Source of the DNA: Micavibrio sp964400125
GTDB taxonomy: Bacteria > Pseudomonadota > Alphaproteobacteria > Micavibrionales > Micavibrionaceae
Reading direction: 5' to 3'
Length of the DNA: 64,000 bases
NCBI GenBank assembly: GCA_964400125.1
Contig: CAYNSR010000005.1
Span: 144,130-208,129 of the forward strand
The position numbers and the translations under genes were made by a program. Shown piece after piece: positions 34,265 to 43,783 of this stretch (within the stretch, counting starts at the first letter, position 1; each line of letters opens with the position of its first letter). Under the pieces are notes generated by a model. That model was not told where the DNA came from, searched no databases, and worked only from the letters and a program-made list of their open reading frames with translations.

Positions 34265-34329
34265 AATTGTTGCCACCATTCGTTGCACATCCACAACCAT
34301 GCTTACCCCGGCGCAGGCGGGGACGAATT

Positions 34330-35508
34330 TTGCCGGGGTTTTTCCGCCTGTGCCTGTGCACCGTGGTCCTCGCGCTTGTCCATCCGGCCCTGGCCGACCC
34401 CCTGCCCCCCAGCAAAACCGAAGCCCTCGGCGCATTGCAAAACCGCCTTGCCAATGAAAAGGGCAAGCAGGCAGACCTGAAAAAAAAGATGGCCGCCACG
34501 GAAGCCGAACTGGAGACCGACCGCAAAAAGATGATCGCCCTGGGGAAGGAATTACAGACCAGTGAACAGACCCTGACCGGGTTGGAAGAAAAAATAATCA
34601 ATCTGAAAAGCGAGCAGGAGTCCTTGCGCAAAACGCTGGAATCCAGCTACGGCTCGATGGGGGATTTGATCCTTGCCTTGCAACGCATTCGCCGCATGCC
34701 GACGGAAACGCTGATTATCCGTCCCGGTGCGCCGCTGGAAACGGCGCAGAGCGCGATGTTGCTGCAAAGCATCCTCCCGGCCCTCAACACCCGCGCCACA
34801 CAACTTTCCGCAGACCTGACGCGGCTAAAAACAGTCGAACAATCCCTCGCCACCGATCAGGTGCGCGCCGTTGAAACGGCAAACCAGCTTAAAAAACAAA
34901 AAGCCGATATGCAGGCGATGATTGAAAAACGCGAAAAATTATTCCGCCAGACGCGATCCGCATACGACACTCAGGCCGAAACCGTCGCCGGGATAGCCGC
35001 CGAGGCCGAAACGCTGCAACAACTGGTCAACCAGATTGCCGCGCTGGCGCAGGAACAAAAAGCACGCGAAGATAAACCCACCGCAAAAACTCGCAAGGCC
35101 TCGGTGAAAATGCCGTCCCTGCCCGGCGGCGCATGGCAACCCCCGGTCAGCGGCAATATCACCCTGCATTTCGGGGAACGGGATGAAATCGGAGCGGAAA
35201 GTCAGGGCATCAGGATTGCCACGCGCCCGGGGGCACTGGTAACGGCCCCGGCGGGGGGGATCGTGCGCTTCGTTGGTCCTTTCCGAAACTACGGCAATAT
35301 GGTCATAATCGAACATGACAGGAATTTCCACAGCCTGATTTCCGGATTATCCAGAATTGATCTGGGGGTCGGGCGAAAAATATCTGCCGGGGAACCTGTC
35401 GGAACGTTGCCCGGGTCTGGCGCAGACCACCCTTCGAGACTATATTATGAGTTGCGGCACAAAGGTAAACCTGTTGATCCCGCAGCAAAATTTCCCGGCT
35501 TAAGCTAA
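34330..35508 (+). CDS. EnvC-like degenerate LytM/M23 protein
   Basis: About 392 residues. Signal peptide (PGFFRLCLCTVVLALVHPALA), a long coiled coil (about 28-260) and a C-terminal M23/LytM domain (about 285-390). The metal-binding histidines are missing: the late HxH position reads LYYELRHKGKPVDP, and the YAHL position reads LISGL. As in EnvC it should therefore activate amidases rather than cut peptidoglycan, probably under FtsEX control. I prefer the TTG at 34330 (GGGGA six bases before); the open frame extends back through CTG/TTG codons into rlmH. No upstream ATG fits. Confidence 0.85.
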   Translation: MPGFFRLCLCTVVLALVHPALADPLPPSKTEALGALQNRLANEKGKQADLKKKMAATEAELETDRKKMIALGKELQTSEQTLTGLEEKIINLKSEQESLRKTLESSYGSMGDLILALQRIRRMPTETLIIRPGAPLETAQSAMLLQSILPALNTRATQLSADLTRLKTVEQSLATDQVRAVETANQLKKQKADMQAMIEKREKLFRQTRSAYDTQAETVAGIAAEAETLQQLVNQIAALAQEQKAREDKPTAKTRKASVKMPSLPGGAWQPPVSGNITLHFGERDEIGAESQGIRIATRPGALVTAPAGGIVRFVGPFRNYGNMVIIEHDRNFHSLISGLSRIDLGVGRKISAGEPVGTLPGSGADHPSRLYYELRHKGKPVDPAAKFPGLS

Positions 35509-35534
35509 AAAAGACTAGAAAGGTCCAACGTCAC

Positions 35535-36938
35535 ATGTCCCTGCGCAAATTTGTTTATACCCTGATGCTGTCGGCAACCCTTGTGCTGGCGGGTGCGCAT
35601 GCCGCAAACGCGCAACCGGAAGACAGAACCGCAGGTGCCAACGGCGCATCGGCGGATCCAACCGTCAACAGCAGCAGCGAAACCTATCGCCAGTTGAATC
35701 TGTTCGGCGATGTTTTCGAACGGGTCAAGGCGCAATATGTCGATGAAGTCCCGGATCAGAAAATGATAAAGAATGCGCTGAACGGTATGCTGAGTTCGCT
35801 CGATCCGCATTCCGGCTATCTCGATGAAAAAGATTTTTCCGATATGCAGGTGCAAACGCGCGGTGAATTCGGCGGGCTGGGTATCGAGGTATCGATGGAA
35901 GACGGGTTAATCAAGGTTGTCTCCCCCATTGACGATACCCCCGCGTACCGGGCCGGTGTCTTGGCCGGGGATTACATTACACATCTCGACGGCGAAGCCA
36001 TTATCGGCATGTCCCTGAACGATGCCGTTGACAAGATGCGGGGAAAGGTCGGCACGCCGATTGAACTGACCATCCGCAGGCTGGATACGCAAGAACCCGT
36101 CAAACTCACCCTGACACGCGATATCATTAAAATTCAATCGGTGAAATCAGAGGTTTTTGATGAAACTATCGGGTATATCCGCATCACCACCTTCAACCAG
36201 AACACGGAACAGGGCGTCAAAAAGGCGCTGGCCGATATCAGCGCAAAAGTCGGCGACAAGCTGATGGGCTATGTTTTGGACATGCGCAACAACCCCGGCG
36301 GCCTTTTGGATCAGGCGATTGCCATCTCCGACCTGTTTTTAGACAAGGGCGAGATCGTGTCAACGCGCGGGCGGGATGAAAGCGATACCAAGCGCGACAA
36401 CGCCACCCCCGGGGACGCCACCAGTGGGTTGCCCCTTGTTGTTCTGATTAACGGCGGTTCGGCGTCGGCGTCGGAGATTGTTGCCGGGGCGCTACAAGAC
36501 CATCACCGTGCCATCTTGCTTGGGACGAAATCTTTCGGCAAGGGGTCCGTGCAGACGATTGTGCCGCTGCCCGGCCACGGCGCGATGCGCCTGACGACGG
36601 CGCGGTATTACACACCATCCGGACGTTCCATTCAGGCCAAGGGCATTGAACCGGATATTATTGTCGAACAGGCCAAGGTGGAAACGCTGAAGACCGGATA
36701 TACGCCTATGGCTGAATCCGACCTGCCCGGCGCACTGGACAACGGCCAGAAAAATCCCGCCGTAACGCCGGAAGAACCGACCAAACCGTCCGACAAGACC
36801 TCCAGCGCGGAAACACCGGAAGAAAAGGAAAAAGAAAAGCAGGAAGCCTTGAAAAAACGCATTCAGGAAGATTACCAGCTTGCGCGCGCGCTCGACCTTG
36901 TACGCGGCGTGACCCTGTATGAACAGAGGAAGCAATAA
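35535..36938 (+). CDS. ctpA: Carboxy-terminal processing protease CtpA (S41)
   Basis: 467 residues. Signal peptide (ending ANAQ), PDZ domain (about 95-180, GGLGIEVSMEDGLIKVVSP), S41 protease core with nucleophile Ser in GGSASASEIVAG and the catalytic Lys in GTKSFGKGSVQ. The C-terminal tail (about 395-440) is rich in Pro, Lys and Glu. Periplasmic protease that trims C-terminal tails, often of murein hydrolases; it follows an EnvC-like gene here, as in many Alphaproteobacteria. Confidence 0.95.
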   Translation: MSLRKFVYTLMLSATLVLAGAHAANAQPEDRTAGANGASADPTVNSSSETYRQLNLFGDVFERVKAQYVDEVPDQKMIKNALNGMLSSLDPHSGYLDEKDFSDMQVQTRGEFGGLGIEVSMEDGLIKVVSPIDDTPAYRAGVLAGDYITHLDGEAIIGMSLNDAVDKMRGKVGTPIELTIRRLDTQEPVKLTLTRDIIKIQSVKSEVFDETIGYIRITTFNQNTEQGVKKALADISAKVGDKLMGYVLDMRNNPGGLLDQAIAISDLFLDKGEIVSTRGRDESDTKRDNATPGDATSGLPLVVLINGGSASASEIVAGALQDHHRAILLGTKSFGKGSVQTIVPLPGHGAMRLTTARYYTPSGRSIQAKGIEPDIIVEQAKVETLKTGYTPMAESDLPGALDNGQKNPAVTPEEPTKPSDKTSSAETPEEKEKEKQEALKKRIQEDYQLARALDLVRGVTLYEQRKQ

Positions 36939-36944
36939 CCGCGC

Positions 36945-38108
36945 ATGAGTGCAGAAGCCGCAATCGCGACCCACCATCCCGTTGCCTTTTCCCTCCGCAC
37001 CTTCGGATTCGGGATGGCGGGCGTGTGCGCTCTGGGTGCGGCGCTTGCCGCCTTTCTCTGGCTGAATGCACCCGATACGATCGCGGCGCGGGAACAAAAA
37101 CTCGCCTCGCAAACGGTCCTGATTAAATACGAGGAGATCATTTTGTCGGGTGAGGAGTCGCCGCCTGAAATATTCGGCCCTCCCGCCCCGCAACCGGAAG
37201 ACCAACACACAACGACAACAACGGTCATTGAAAGCCCGGTTGAACACCACGAAGCAGAACCGGCGGAAACGGCCGCGCCCGCAACGGCGCAGGAAACCGT
37301 AGCCACGCTGGCCCGCGCACCGATTGACGGCCTTTACGAAGATACAAAGGACGGACGCCTTCCCAAGATCAGGGCCAGTGACAAGCTGACGCCCTTCGAC
37401 GCCTATCGCCGCCCCTTCACCACCACGGCAGGAAAACCCGTTATTTCCATCGCCATTATCGGAATGGGCATATCGGCCAGTGCAACCGAGGCCGCCATTC
37501 AGTCTTTCCCGCCGGATGTCACGCTGGTCATGGACCCCTATGCGATCAACCCCGATTTCTGGATAAACGAAGCCCGCGCCGACGGGCATGAAATCTGGCT
37601 GCATTTGCCTGTCGAGACAAATTCCTATCCGTTGCACGATCCGGGACCGCAAACCTTGTTGGTCAACGGGCTGGAACGCCAGAACCTGAACAAGCTCAAC
37701 TGGGTTTTAAGTCGTGGTGCAGGGTATGCGGGGCTGGTGACGGGTTACGATTCTTCCTTCACGAAATCAGCAAACGCATTAAGGCCTGTCGCAAGCGCCA
37801 TTTACATGCGCGGGCTCGGGTTTATCGACGGCGACACCCAGCCGGACCAGACGATGGAGTCGATGGCGGAAAGCATGAACCGCCCCTATGCCCACAATAA
37901 TGTCTGGATCGATATTCCCGCCACCGCCGAACATGTCTCCACATCGTTGCGCCAGCTCGAAGTTCTGGCGCAGGGGCAAGGGTCCGCCATCGGGTTTGTT
38001 CACGCCACACCGATGAGCATTGAAATGTTGAATAAATGGATCGGGACGCTCAACGCCAAGGGATTAACTCTGGCCCCCCTCTCCGTTCAGGCAAACCCGA
38101 TAAAATGA
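36945..38108 (+). CDS. Divergent polysaccharide deacetylase (YibQ type)
   Basis: 387 residues. One N-terminal helix (about 23-43, GMAGVCALGAALAAFLWL), a Pro/Glu/Thr-rich linker with acidic and histidine patches, then the YibQ domain (about 165-385): ISIAIIGMGIS, DVTLVMDPYA, IWLHLPVET and a late HATPMSIEML. Members belong to the NodB-like barrel but lack some metal ligands, and no activity is established. Placed after envC-ctpA, as usual; ATGA overlap with rppH. Confidence 0.87.
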   Translation: MSAEAAIATHHPVAFSLRTFGFGMAGVCALGAALAAFLWLNAPDTIAAREQKLASQTVLIKYEEIILSGEESPPEIFGPPAPQPEDQHTTTTTVIESPVEHHEAEPAETAAPATAQETVATLARAPIDGLYEDTKDGRLPKIRASDKLTPFDAYRRPFTTTAGKPVISIAIIGMGISASATEAAIQSFPPDVTLVMDPYAINPDFWINEARADGHEIWLHLPVETNSYPLHDPGPQTLLVNGLERQNLNKLNWVLSRGAGYAGLVTGYDSSFTKSANALRPVASAIYMRGLGFIDGDTQPDQTMESMAESMNRPYAHNNVWIDIPATAEHVSTSLRQLEVLAQGQGSAIGFVHATPMSIEMLNKWIGTLNAKGLTLAPLSVQANPIK

Positions 38109-38572
38109 CGGACATCTCACACCTTCCCTACCGCCCCTGCGTCGGCATTGTGTTGTTCAATCAGGCCAGTAAAGTTTTCGTCGGCGAACGCATCGACTCT
38201 CCCGGCGCATGGCAGATGCCGCAGGGCGGCGTCGATGACGGAGAAGATGTCCGGAGCGCTTTTTTTCGGGAGATGAAGGAAGAAATCGGCACGGACAAGG
38301 CCACGATCCTGAAAATTCTTGATCGGCCCTTGCGCTACGATCTGCCGCCGCACCTACAAACGCGATTGTGGAATGGCCGGTTTTGCGGACAGGAACAGAC
38401 ATGGATCGCCGCCCGCTTCAACGGCATGGATGACGACATCAACATCAATGCCCACACCCCGCCGGAATTCCAAAGATGGCAATGGGTCGCACGCGACGAC
38501 GTCGTCGACCTGATCGTTCCCTTTAAAAGGGATACCTACAGACAGGTTATTCAGGCGTTTGCGGATTTGTAA
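38105..38572 (+). CDS. rppH: RNA pyrophosphohydrolase RppH
   Basis: 155 residues. Removes pyrophosphate from mRNA 5' ends, which starts decay. Diagnostic: YRPCVGIVLFN, WQMPQGGVDDGE and the full Nudix box through REMKEEIGT; WNGRFCGQEQTWIAARF matches RppH/IalA. I start at the ATG at 38105, which overlaps the preceding stop (ATGA). Confidence 0.95.
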   Translation: MTDISHLPYRPCVGIVLFNQASKVFVGERIDSPGAWQMPQGGVDDGEDVRSAFFREMKEEIGTDKATILKILDRPLRYDLPPHLQTRLWNGRFCGQEQTWIAARFNGMDDDININAHTPPEFQRWQWVARDDVVDLIVPFKRDTYRQVIQAFADL

Positions 38573-38575
38573 CTT

Positions 38576-38604
38576 CTCCCCCACCCATTTCTGGGAGGGG
38601 GGAG
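38576..38604. terminator. GC-rich hairpin between rppH and tolB
   Basis: CTCCCCCACCC and GGGAGGGGGGAG pair around a six-base loop between two convergent genes. There is no good T-run, so termination is possible but not assured. Confidence 0.4.
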
Positions 38605-38618
38605 TCTTGGAATTATGG

Positions 38619-39929
38619 CTACGGATTAACTGGCGACCATGCCGGGTCTGAGCCGTCCTGCGGTGTGGGCAAAGGGCGTTCGTTGTAGCCAGTCAGGTCG
38701 ATGGTAAAAAGTTTGGCCTTTCCACCTTGTTCCTTGAAATAGGTCAGAACACGGCCATTGGGGGACCAACTCGGCCCTTCAACGTGCCAGGCGGTGGTAA
38801 TCAGGCGTTCGCCCTTGCCATCGGGGCGCATCACGCCGATATAGAACTTTCCGCCTGCCTGCTTGGTAAACGCGATCAGGTCGCCACGCGGGGACCAGAC
38901 CGGGTTGCCGTAGCGCCCGTCACCGAAGCTGATGCGGGTCTGATTGCTGCCGTCAGCGTTCATCACATAGATTTGCGATTTTCCACCACGGTCGGATTCG
39001 AAGGCAATCTGGCGGCCATCGGGGGAATAGGACGGGCTGGTGTCGATAGCAGCGTTATCGGTCAGACGGCGCGGCTGGCGGTTACCAAGATCCATGGTGT
39101 AAATATCCGAATTTCCGTTCTGGGCCAGCGACATCACGACCGTGCGGCCATCGGGGGAAAAACGCGGCGCGAACGTCATGCCCTTGAAATCACCGAGGAC
39201 TTCCTGACGTCCGCTGTCGATATCGTACAGATAGACGCGGGGTTTTTTATTGTAATAGGCCATATAGGTGATGACCTGATTGTTCGGGGAAAAACGCGGC
39301 GTCAGGACCAGATAAGACCCGTCGGTCAGGTAATGGTGATTGGCCCCGTCCTGATCCATGATGGCAAGGCGTTTGGTGCGCGAGGTCGCCGGGCCGGATT
39401 CCGCGATATAAACGATTCGTGTATCGAAATATCCGTTTTCACCAGTGATTCGTTTGTAAATTTCATCGGAGATGATATGCGCGATACGCCGCCAGTTCTG
39501 CGGCGTCGTTGTATAGGCCATGCCCGACATTTGCGCCTGCCCGTAGACATCCCACAAACGGAATTCAACGCGGGTGCGCCCATCGGCGGATGTTGTCACC
39601 GTACCGGTCACAAGTGCTTGCGTATTGATGGCGCGCCATTCGGCAAAACGCACACCTTCGGCAGCAATCGAGGCCGGAGACTGGATAAACGACGCCGGAT
39701 TTGTCGCGCGGAACAGGGCCGTGCGTTCGAGGTTATTCTTGATGATGCGCGGCATTTCACGCGCCATATCCGCCCCTTGCGCGCCGCCGCCGATCGCATG
39801 GAAATCGGTAATGGCAATGGGCATGGGTTCCTGAATGCCTTGAGTCACGTTGATCTGAAGCTCCGCCCGGGCGGCAGAAAACGGGATGACCAGCACAGCC
39901 AGCGCCAGAAGCAGAATTTTTTTCAACAT
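38619..39929 (-). CDS. tolB: Tol-Pal system protein TolB
   Basis: 436 residues. Periplasmic beta-propeller that links Pal to TolA during outer-membrane constriction. Signal peptide (MLKKILLLALAVLVIPFSAARA), N-terminal TolB domain (to about 165), then WD-like repeats with the SPDGRQIAF and WSPNG motifs. I start at the ATG at 39929, which has GAGG six bases upstream, rather than the one at 39941 that overlaps the tolA stop. pal would be expected next but is not in this stretch. Confidence 0.95.
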   Translation of the reverse strand: MLKKILLLALAVLVIPFSAARAELQINVTQGIQEPMPIAITDFHAIGGGAQGADMAREMPRIIKNNLERTALFRATNPASFIQSPASIAAEGVRFAEWRAINTQALVTGTVTTSADGRTRVEFRLWDVYGQAQMSGMAYTTTPQNWRRIAHIISDEIYKRITGENGYFDTRIVYIAESGPATSRTKRLAIMDQDGANHHYLTDGSYLVLTPRFSPNNQVITYMAYYNKKPRVYLYDIDSGRQEVLGDFKGMTFAPRFSPDGRTVVMSLAQNGNSDIYTMDLGNRQPRRLTDNAAIDTSPSYSPDGRQIAFESDRGGKSQIYVMNADGSNQTRISFGDGRYGNPVWSPRGDLIAFTKQAGGKFYIGVMRPDGKGERLITTAWHVEGPSWSPNGRVLTYFKEQGGKAKLFTIDLTGYNERPLPTPQDGSDPAWSPVNP

Positions 39930-39937
39930 TTCAAACC

Positions 39938-40822
39938 TCATAAAATTTGACTCGGATCAAAGGTGGCATTGATGACTTTCCAGTCATTGTATTTGTTGGG
40001 CGGCAACCGGAACGGCGTACAATTCGGGTCGCGTACCGCCCGCAAGGCGCTGTCCGCCGCCGCACGGAAAATCGTATCGGTACTATAACGCAGTTGATCG
40101 ACAACATTTGCCTGACGCAACGTCCCGTCCGGATTCATGAACAACTTAATATCAACCACCAGATTTTCCGCATAGCGCGCCCCGGCCAGAACGTTCCAGC
40201 AATTCCTGAGCTGCAATGCCAGCGCGTCCATTTCACTGATGGTCAGGCGTTCGCCCAGCGGCAAGGCTTGAGCCTGCGGATCGGCGGCCTTTGTTCCTTC
40301 CCCTTCCGCAGCCTGCGGTTTGGATTCCTGAAGGTTTTTCAGCAGCGCCGCCATCATGTCTTCCTGCGGCGTTTCCTGAACCTTTTCCTGAACGGGCGCA
40401 GGACGTTTTTTCGGCGTCGGCGGTTTTTCCTTGGGTTTTTCGAGTTTCTTTTCCGGCGGTTTTACCTTGTCCGGCATGGCCAGTTCGTCAATCTGCGGCT
40501 GGGCCGGGCGCGGCGGGCTGTCGGCGGTTTGTTTGGGCGGTTGTTTCGGGCGTTCGGGTTCCGGCTTGGGCGGTTCCTTCGCTTCTTCGACGGGTTTGAG
40601 GGCGGCGCGTTCGACCGGTTTGTCGGTCATGGTCTTGTCGCTGATTTCCACCATTTCAATCGGGATCGGCACCGAAAGCGGGACGGGATCTTTCTTGATA
40701 TAGGGCAGGCCAAAAATACCGACCGTAATGAAAGCGGCATGAAAGATCAGCGAGAAGACGAGCGCCTTGCTCATCCCCGGCGGGGCTTCCTGTATAGTCC
40801 GTTTTCTGGCCTGCGCGTTCAT
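39938..40822 (-). CDS. tolA: TolA-like membrane protein
   Basis: 294 residues from the ATG at 40822 (a TTG nine codons earlier is also open). One membrane helix (ALVFSLIFHAAFITVGIF), a long Pro/Lys/Glu-rich region (about 65-180) spanning the periplasm, and a C-terminal TonB/TolA-type domain (YAENLVVDIKLFMNPDGTLR). Its place between tolR and tolB identifies it better than its sequence, which is poorly conserved in the family. Confidence 0.9.
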   Translation of the reverse strand: MNAQARKRTIQEAPPGMSKALVFSLIFHAAFITVGIFGLPYIKKDPVPLSVPIPIEMVEISDKTMTDKPVERAALKPVEEAKEPPKPEPERPKQPPKQTADSPPRPAQPQIDELAMPDKVKPPEKKLEKPKEKPPTPKKRPAPVQEKVQETPQEDMMAALLKNLQESKPQAAEGEGTKAADPQAQALPLGERLTISEMDALALQLRNCWNVLAGARYAENLVVDIKLFMNPDGTLRQANVVDQLRYSTDTIFRAAADSALRAVRDPNCTPFRLPPNKYNDWKVINATFDPSQIL

Positions 40823-40885
40823 GGTCGTTGTATTCTGTTTATGGCCCAAGGTGTTTGTTGGACGACTTTGTGACGATATTGTGAA

Positions 40886-41326
40886 TTACTGCGGACTGGA
40901 AATCAGCGCAACCTTGCGGAATCCGCCCTTGTTGATCGCCCCGATCACATCCATGATCTGGCCATAGGCCAGTTTCTGGTCGCCGCGAATAAAGACGCGG
41001 CGTTCGGGGTCGTTATTGGTAATGGCAGAAAGCAGGGTAATCAGGCGTTCTTTTTCCACCTCGGTTTCCCCGACAAAAATCTTGCCGTCAGACGAAACCG
41101 TCACTTCAATCGGCTTATTGTCTTCGTCCTGGATCTGCCGCGCTTCTGATTTCGGTAGATCGACCGGGACCCCGGCGGTCAGCAACGGTGCTGTCACCAT
41201 AAAGACAATCAGTAAAACCAGCATCACATCGACAAAGGGCGTGACGTTGATTTCCGACATCTTGCTGTAGGTTCTGCGGCGGCCGCCCCGTACGCCCCGC
41301 GATGCTGTCTGAAGTGATGCGCCCAT
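40886..41326 (-). CDS. tolR: Tol-Pal system protein TolR (ExbD family)
   Basis: 146 residues. ExbD/TolR topology: basic N-terminus, one helix carrying the essential aspartate (NVTPFVDVMLVLLIVFMVTAP), and a periplasmic domain beginning at LPKSEA. Partner of TolQ in proton-driven energisation of TolA. It starts two bases after tolQ ends. Confidence 0.96.
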   Translation of the reverse strand: MGASLQTASRGVRGGRRRTYSKMSEINVTPFVDVMLVLLIVFMVTAPLLTAGVPVDLPKSEARQIQDEDNKPIEVTVSSDGKIFVGETEVEKERLITLLSAITNNDPERRVFIRGDQKLAYGQIMDVIGAINKGGFRKVALISSPQ

Positions 41327-41328
41327 GG

Positions 41329-42153
41329 CTATGCCGCCTTCCAGTCATTTTCCAATTTGGCTTCAGACTTTTTTATCAGGGTACTGCCACCCCCGGGGGC
41401 ACTGGTCCCGCGACCGGTCTCGAAATTATCGAGATGGCGCGACAGGATCGCCGAAAACTCCGCCATAAAGGCATCGAGACGGTCGGCATAACGATTCAGG
41501 TCGTTGGTAAACTTGTTATAGGCGATCACCGCCGGAATGGCCGCCACCAGCCCGAGCGCCGTTGCAAACAGAGCCTCGGCAATCCCCGGCGCAACCACAG
41601 CCAGCGACGTATTTTGTGTCGATGCAATCGCGGTAAAGGCATGCATAATCCCCCAGACCGTGCCGAACAGGCCGACGAAAGTCGCCGTTGATCCGACATT
41701 GGCAAGGAACGTCATGCCGCGTTCCAGCGCATTCATTTCCCGGTTGATGGAAATCACCATCGCCCGTTCGACGCGCGAATGCAGCGAGGCCTGAATGCTT
41801 TCTTTTGCGGGCAGGCCGTTGGAGACTCCGTTTTGCCATTCCTCCATCCCGGCGGCGAAGGTTTTGATGACCGGGTCCTGCTTGCCTTTTTTGACGCGCT
41901 GGTAAAGTTTGTCGAGCGGTTCGCCCGACCAGAACGCGTCTTCGAATCGGTCGGCGCGTTTGTTCAGACGCTTCAGCGCCATGCGCTTGTCGATGATAAT
42001 CGTCCACGACCAGATGGAGGCAAAAACAAGGACAAGGATCACCAGTTTTACAACCAGATCGGCCTGCATAAACATGCCCCACATGGTGAAATCATGCGCC
42101 ATGTTGGTGCCGATATTGGCGGCATCGACGGCGCGGGAAGCTGCGGTGGTCAT
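41329..42153 (-). CDS. tolQ: Tol-Pal system protein TolQ
   Basis: 274 residues, three membrane helices (about 33-53, 165-190 and 205-230). The family signature FVGLFGTVWGIMHAF and PGIAEALFATALGLVAAIPAV mark a MotA/TolQ/ExbB proton channel. It overlaps the ybgC end by four bases. Confidence 0.97.
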   Translation of the reverse strand: MTTAASRAVDAANIGTNMAHDFTMWGMFMQADLVVKLVILVLVFASIWSWTIIIDKRMALKRLNKRADRFEDAFWSGEPLDKLYQRVKKGKQDPVIKTFAAGMEEWQNGVSNGLPAKESIQASLHSRVERAMVISINREMNALERGMTFLANVGSTATFVGLFGTVWGIMHAFTAIASTQNTSLAVVAPGIAEALFATALGLVAAIPAVIAYNKFTNDLNRYADRLDAFMAEFSAILSRHLDNFETGRGTSAPGGGSTLIKKSEAKLENDWKAA

Positions 42154-42569
42154 TCTTGTTTCTCCGTAACGCTATAAATCTGTAAACTGGTCTTCAGGGA
42201 TTCCGGAACCCGGACGGGCTTAGCATCACTATTGATGCAAACCAGTGTTATGTCCATGGAGAATAACAGGCAATCATGGCAAAATATGGCCTGTTTTATC
42301 TCGAAACTGGCGTTATTCACCGCTTTTACCGCTGTTTTGACGCTCAGCAGGTCGTCCAGACGGGCGGGTTTGAGGTAATCGGCATTCAGGCGGCGCACGA
42401 CGAAAAGCAGCCCTTCCCGCTCGAACAATTCCCGGTTTTCAAAACCCGCCGCCCGCAGCATCTCCGTCCGGCCCCGTTCGGCAAATTTCAGGTAGTTGGC
42501 ATAAAACACGACACCGCCAGCATCGGTGTCTTCATAATAGACGCGGAAATCGATTGTGTGTTCGGTCAT
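42150..42569 (-). CDS. ybgC: Acyl-CoA thioesterase YbgC
   Basis: 139 residues, hot-dog fold. Hydrolyses acyl-CoA or acyl-carrier esters; it commonly opens the tol operon. The catalytic motif YYEDTDAGGVVFYANYLKF holds the Asp. The start is the ATG at 42569; the upstream in-frame extension is encoded by the dispersed repeat at 42589-42666 and is not part of the gene. Confidence 0.94.
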   Translation of the reverse strand: MTEHTIDFRVYYEDTDAGGVVFYANYLKFAERGRTEMLRAAGFENRELFEREGLLFVVRRLNADYLKPARLDDLLSVKTAVKAVNNASFEIKQAIFCHDCLLFSMDITLVCINSDAKPVRVPESLKTSLQIYSVTEKQE

Positions 42570-42588
42570 ACTTGTATAACTCTCTAAT

Positions 42589-42666
42589 ACGTCATCCCGA
42601 GCGAAGTCGAGGGATCTGAGCAATCTTAAAGCGCATCAGATCCCTCAACTTCGCTCGGGATGACGT
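42589..42666. repeat. Dispersed inverted repeat, family A variant
   Basis: 31-base arms (42589-42619 and 42636-42666) with one mismatch, starting ACGTCATCCCGAGCGAAG. It fills most of the 106-base gap between ruvB and ybgC inside a same-strand gene run, so the mRNA would carry this hairpin in mid-operon. Confidence 0.88.
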
Positions 42667-42675
42667 TTGTGTGGT

Positions 42676-43713
42676 TTATTCTTCCAGCAAATCAATCTGC
42701 ACATTCTTGGGTGCTTTCAACCCGAGATATTTAAACCCCTTCTCCGAAATCATCCGCCCGCGCGGGGTCCTCTGTACGAAACCCTGCTGCATCAGATAAG
42801 GTTCGATAACATCCTCGATCATATCCCGCTGGTCGGAGAGCGCCGCCGCAAGGGTTTCGACGCCCACAGGGCCGCCGCCGTAATTTTCAGCAATGCAGCG
42901 CAGGTACAAACGATCCATCCCGTCCAGCCCCTGCCCGTCAACATCAAGGCGATTCAGGGCTTCATTCGCGGCCTTGGCATCAATCGTTCCGACCTTCAGC
43001 ACATGGGCAAAATCGCGCACACGGCGGGTCAGACGTCCGGCAATGCGCGGTGTACCGCGTGAACGGCGGGCAATTTCATACGCACCTTCATCGGTCATGT
43101 CCATGTCCAGAATGCCCGCCGCCCGCCGCACGATCAGCGCCAGTTCGTCGGCATCGTAAAATTCCAGCCGCAATGGAATCCCAAAACGATCCCGCAAGGG
43201 GTTACTGAGAAGGCCGCTGCGCGTTGTCGCACCCACGAGTGTGAATTTCGGCAGATCAATCTGGATCGACCGCGCCGCCGGGCCTTCACCGATAATCAGA
43301 TCGAGTTTTCCATCCTCCATCGCCGGATAGAGAATTTCCTCGACATGGGTGTTGAGACGATGAATTTCATCGATAAATAAAATATCGTTCGGTTCCAGAT
43401 TGGTCAGGATCGCGGCGAGGTCCCCCGCCTTGGAAATCACCGGACCCGAAGTGGCACGAAACCCCACGCCCATTTCCCGCGCCACAATCTGCGCCAGCGT
43501 GGTCTTCCCCAACCCCGGCGGGCCGAACAACAAAACATGGTCGATGGCATCGCCGCGCGATTTTGCCGCCTCGATATAAACCCGCAAATTTTCCCGCAAC
43601 ACCCGCTGGCCGACAAAATCTTCCAGACGCTGCGGGCGAATGGAGACCTCATCGGCATCGGCGTCCGTTTTTTGTATCTCGAGATCGGGGGTGCGTTCCA
43701 GAACGGGTTTCAT
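42676..43713 (-). CDS. ruvB: Holliday junction branch-migration helicase RuvB
   Basis: 345 residues. AAA+ motor: Walker A GPPGLGKTTLAQ, Walker B ILFIDEIHRL, sensor-1 GATTRSGLL with the arginine finger in RDRFGI, and a C-terminal winged-helix domain (PYLMQQGFVQRTPRGR). Confidence 0.98.
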   Translation of the reverse strand: MKPVLERTPDLEIQKTDADADEVSIRPQRLEDFVGQRVLRENLRVYIEAAKSRGDAIDHVLLFGPPGLGKTTLAQIVAREMGVGFRATSGPVISKAGDLAAILTNLEPNDILFIDEIHRLNTHVEEILYPAMEDGKLDLIIGEGPAARSIQIDLPKFTLVGATTRSGLLSNPLRDRFGIPLRLEFYDADELALIVRRAAGILDMDMTDEGAYEIARRSRGTPRIAGRLTRRVRDFAHVLKVGTIDAKAANEALNRLDVDGQGLDGMDRLYLRCIAENYGGGPVGVETLAAALSDQRDMIEDVIEPYLMQQGFVQRTPRGRMISEKGFKYLGLKAPKNVQIDLLEE

Positions 43714-43783
43714 GCAGGCAGATTAAGGAAAAAATGGCCAAAAACCAAGGCTTTCCGCCAAAAATTGATAGACTTATGCAGAG

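Noticed and set aside
36492..37652. A 386-codon antisense frame over ctpA and the deacetylase gene
   Set aside because: It spans the junction of two clearly coding plus-strand genes, and its low-complexity Phe/Arg composition is typical of an antisense shadow.
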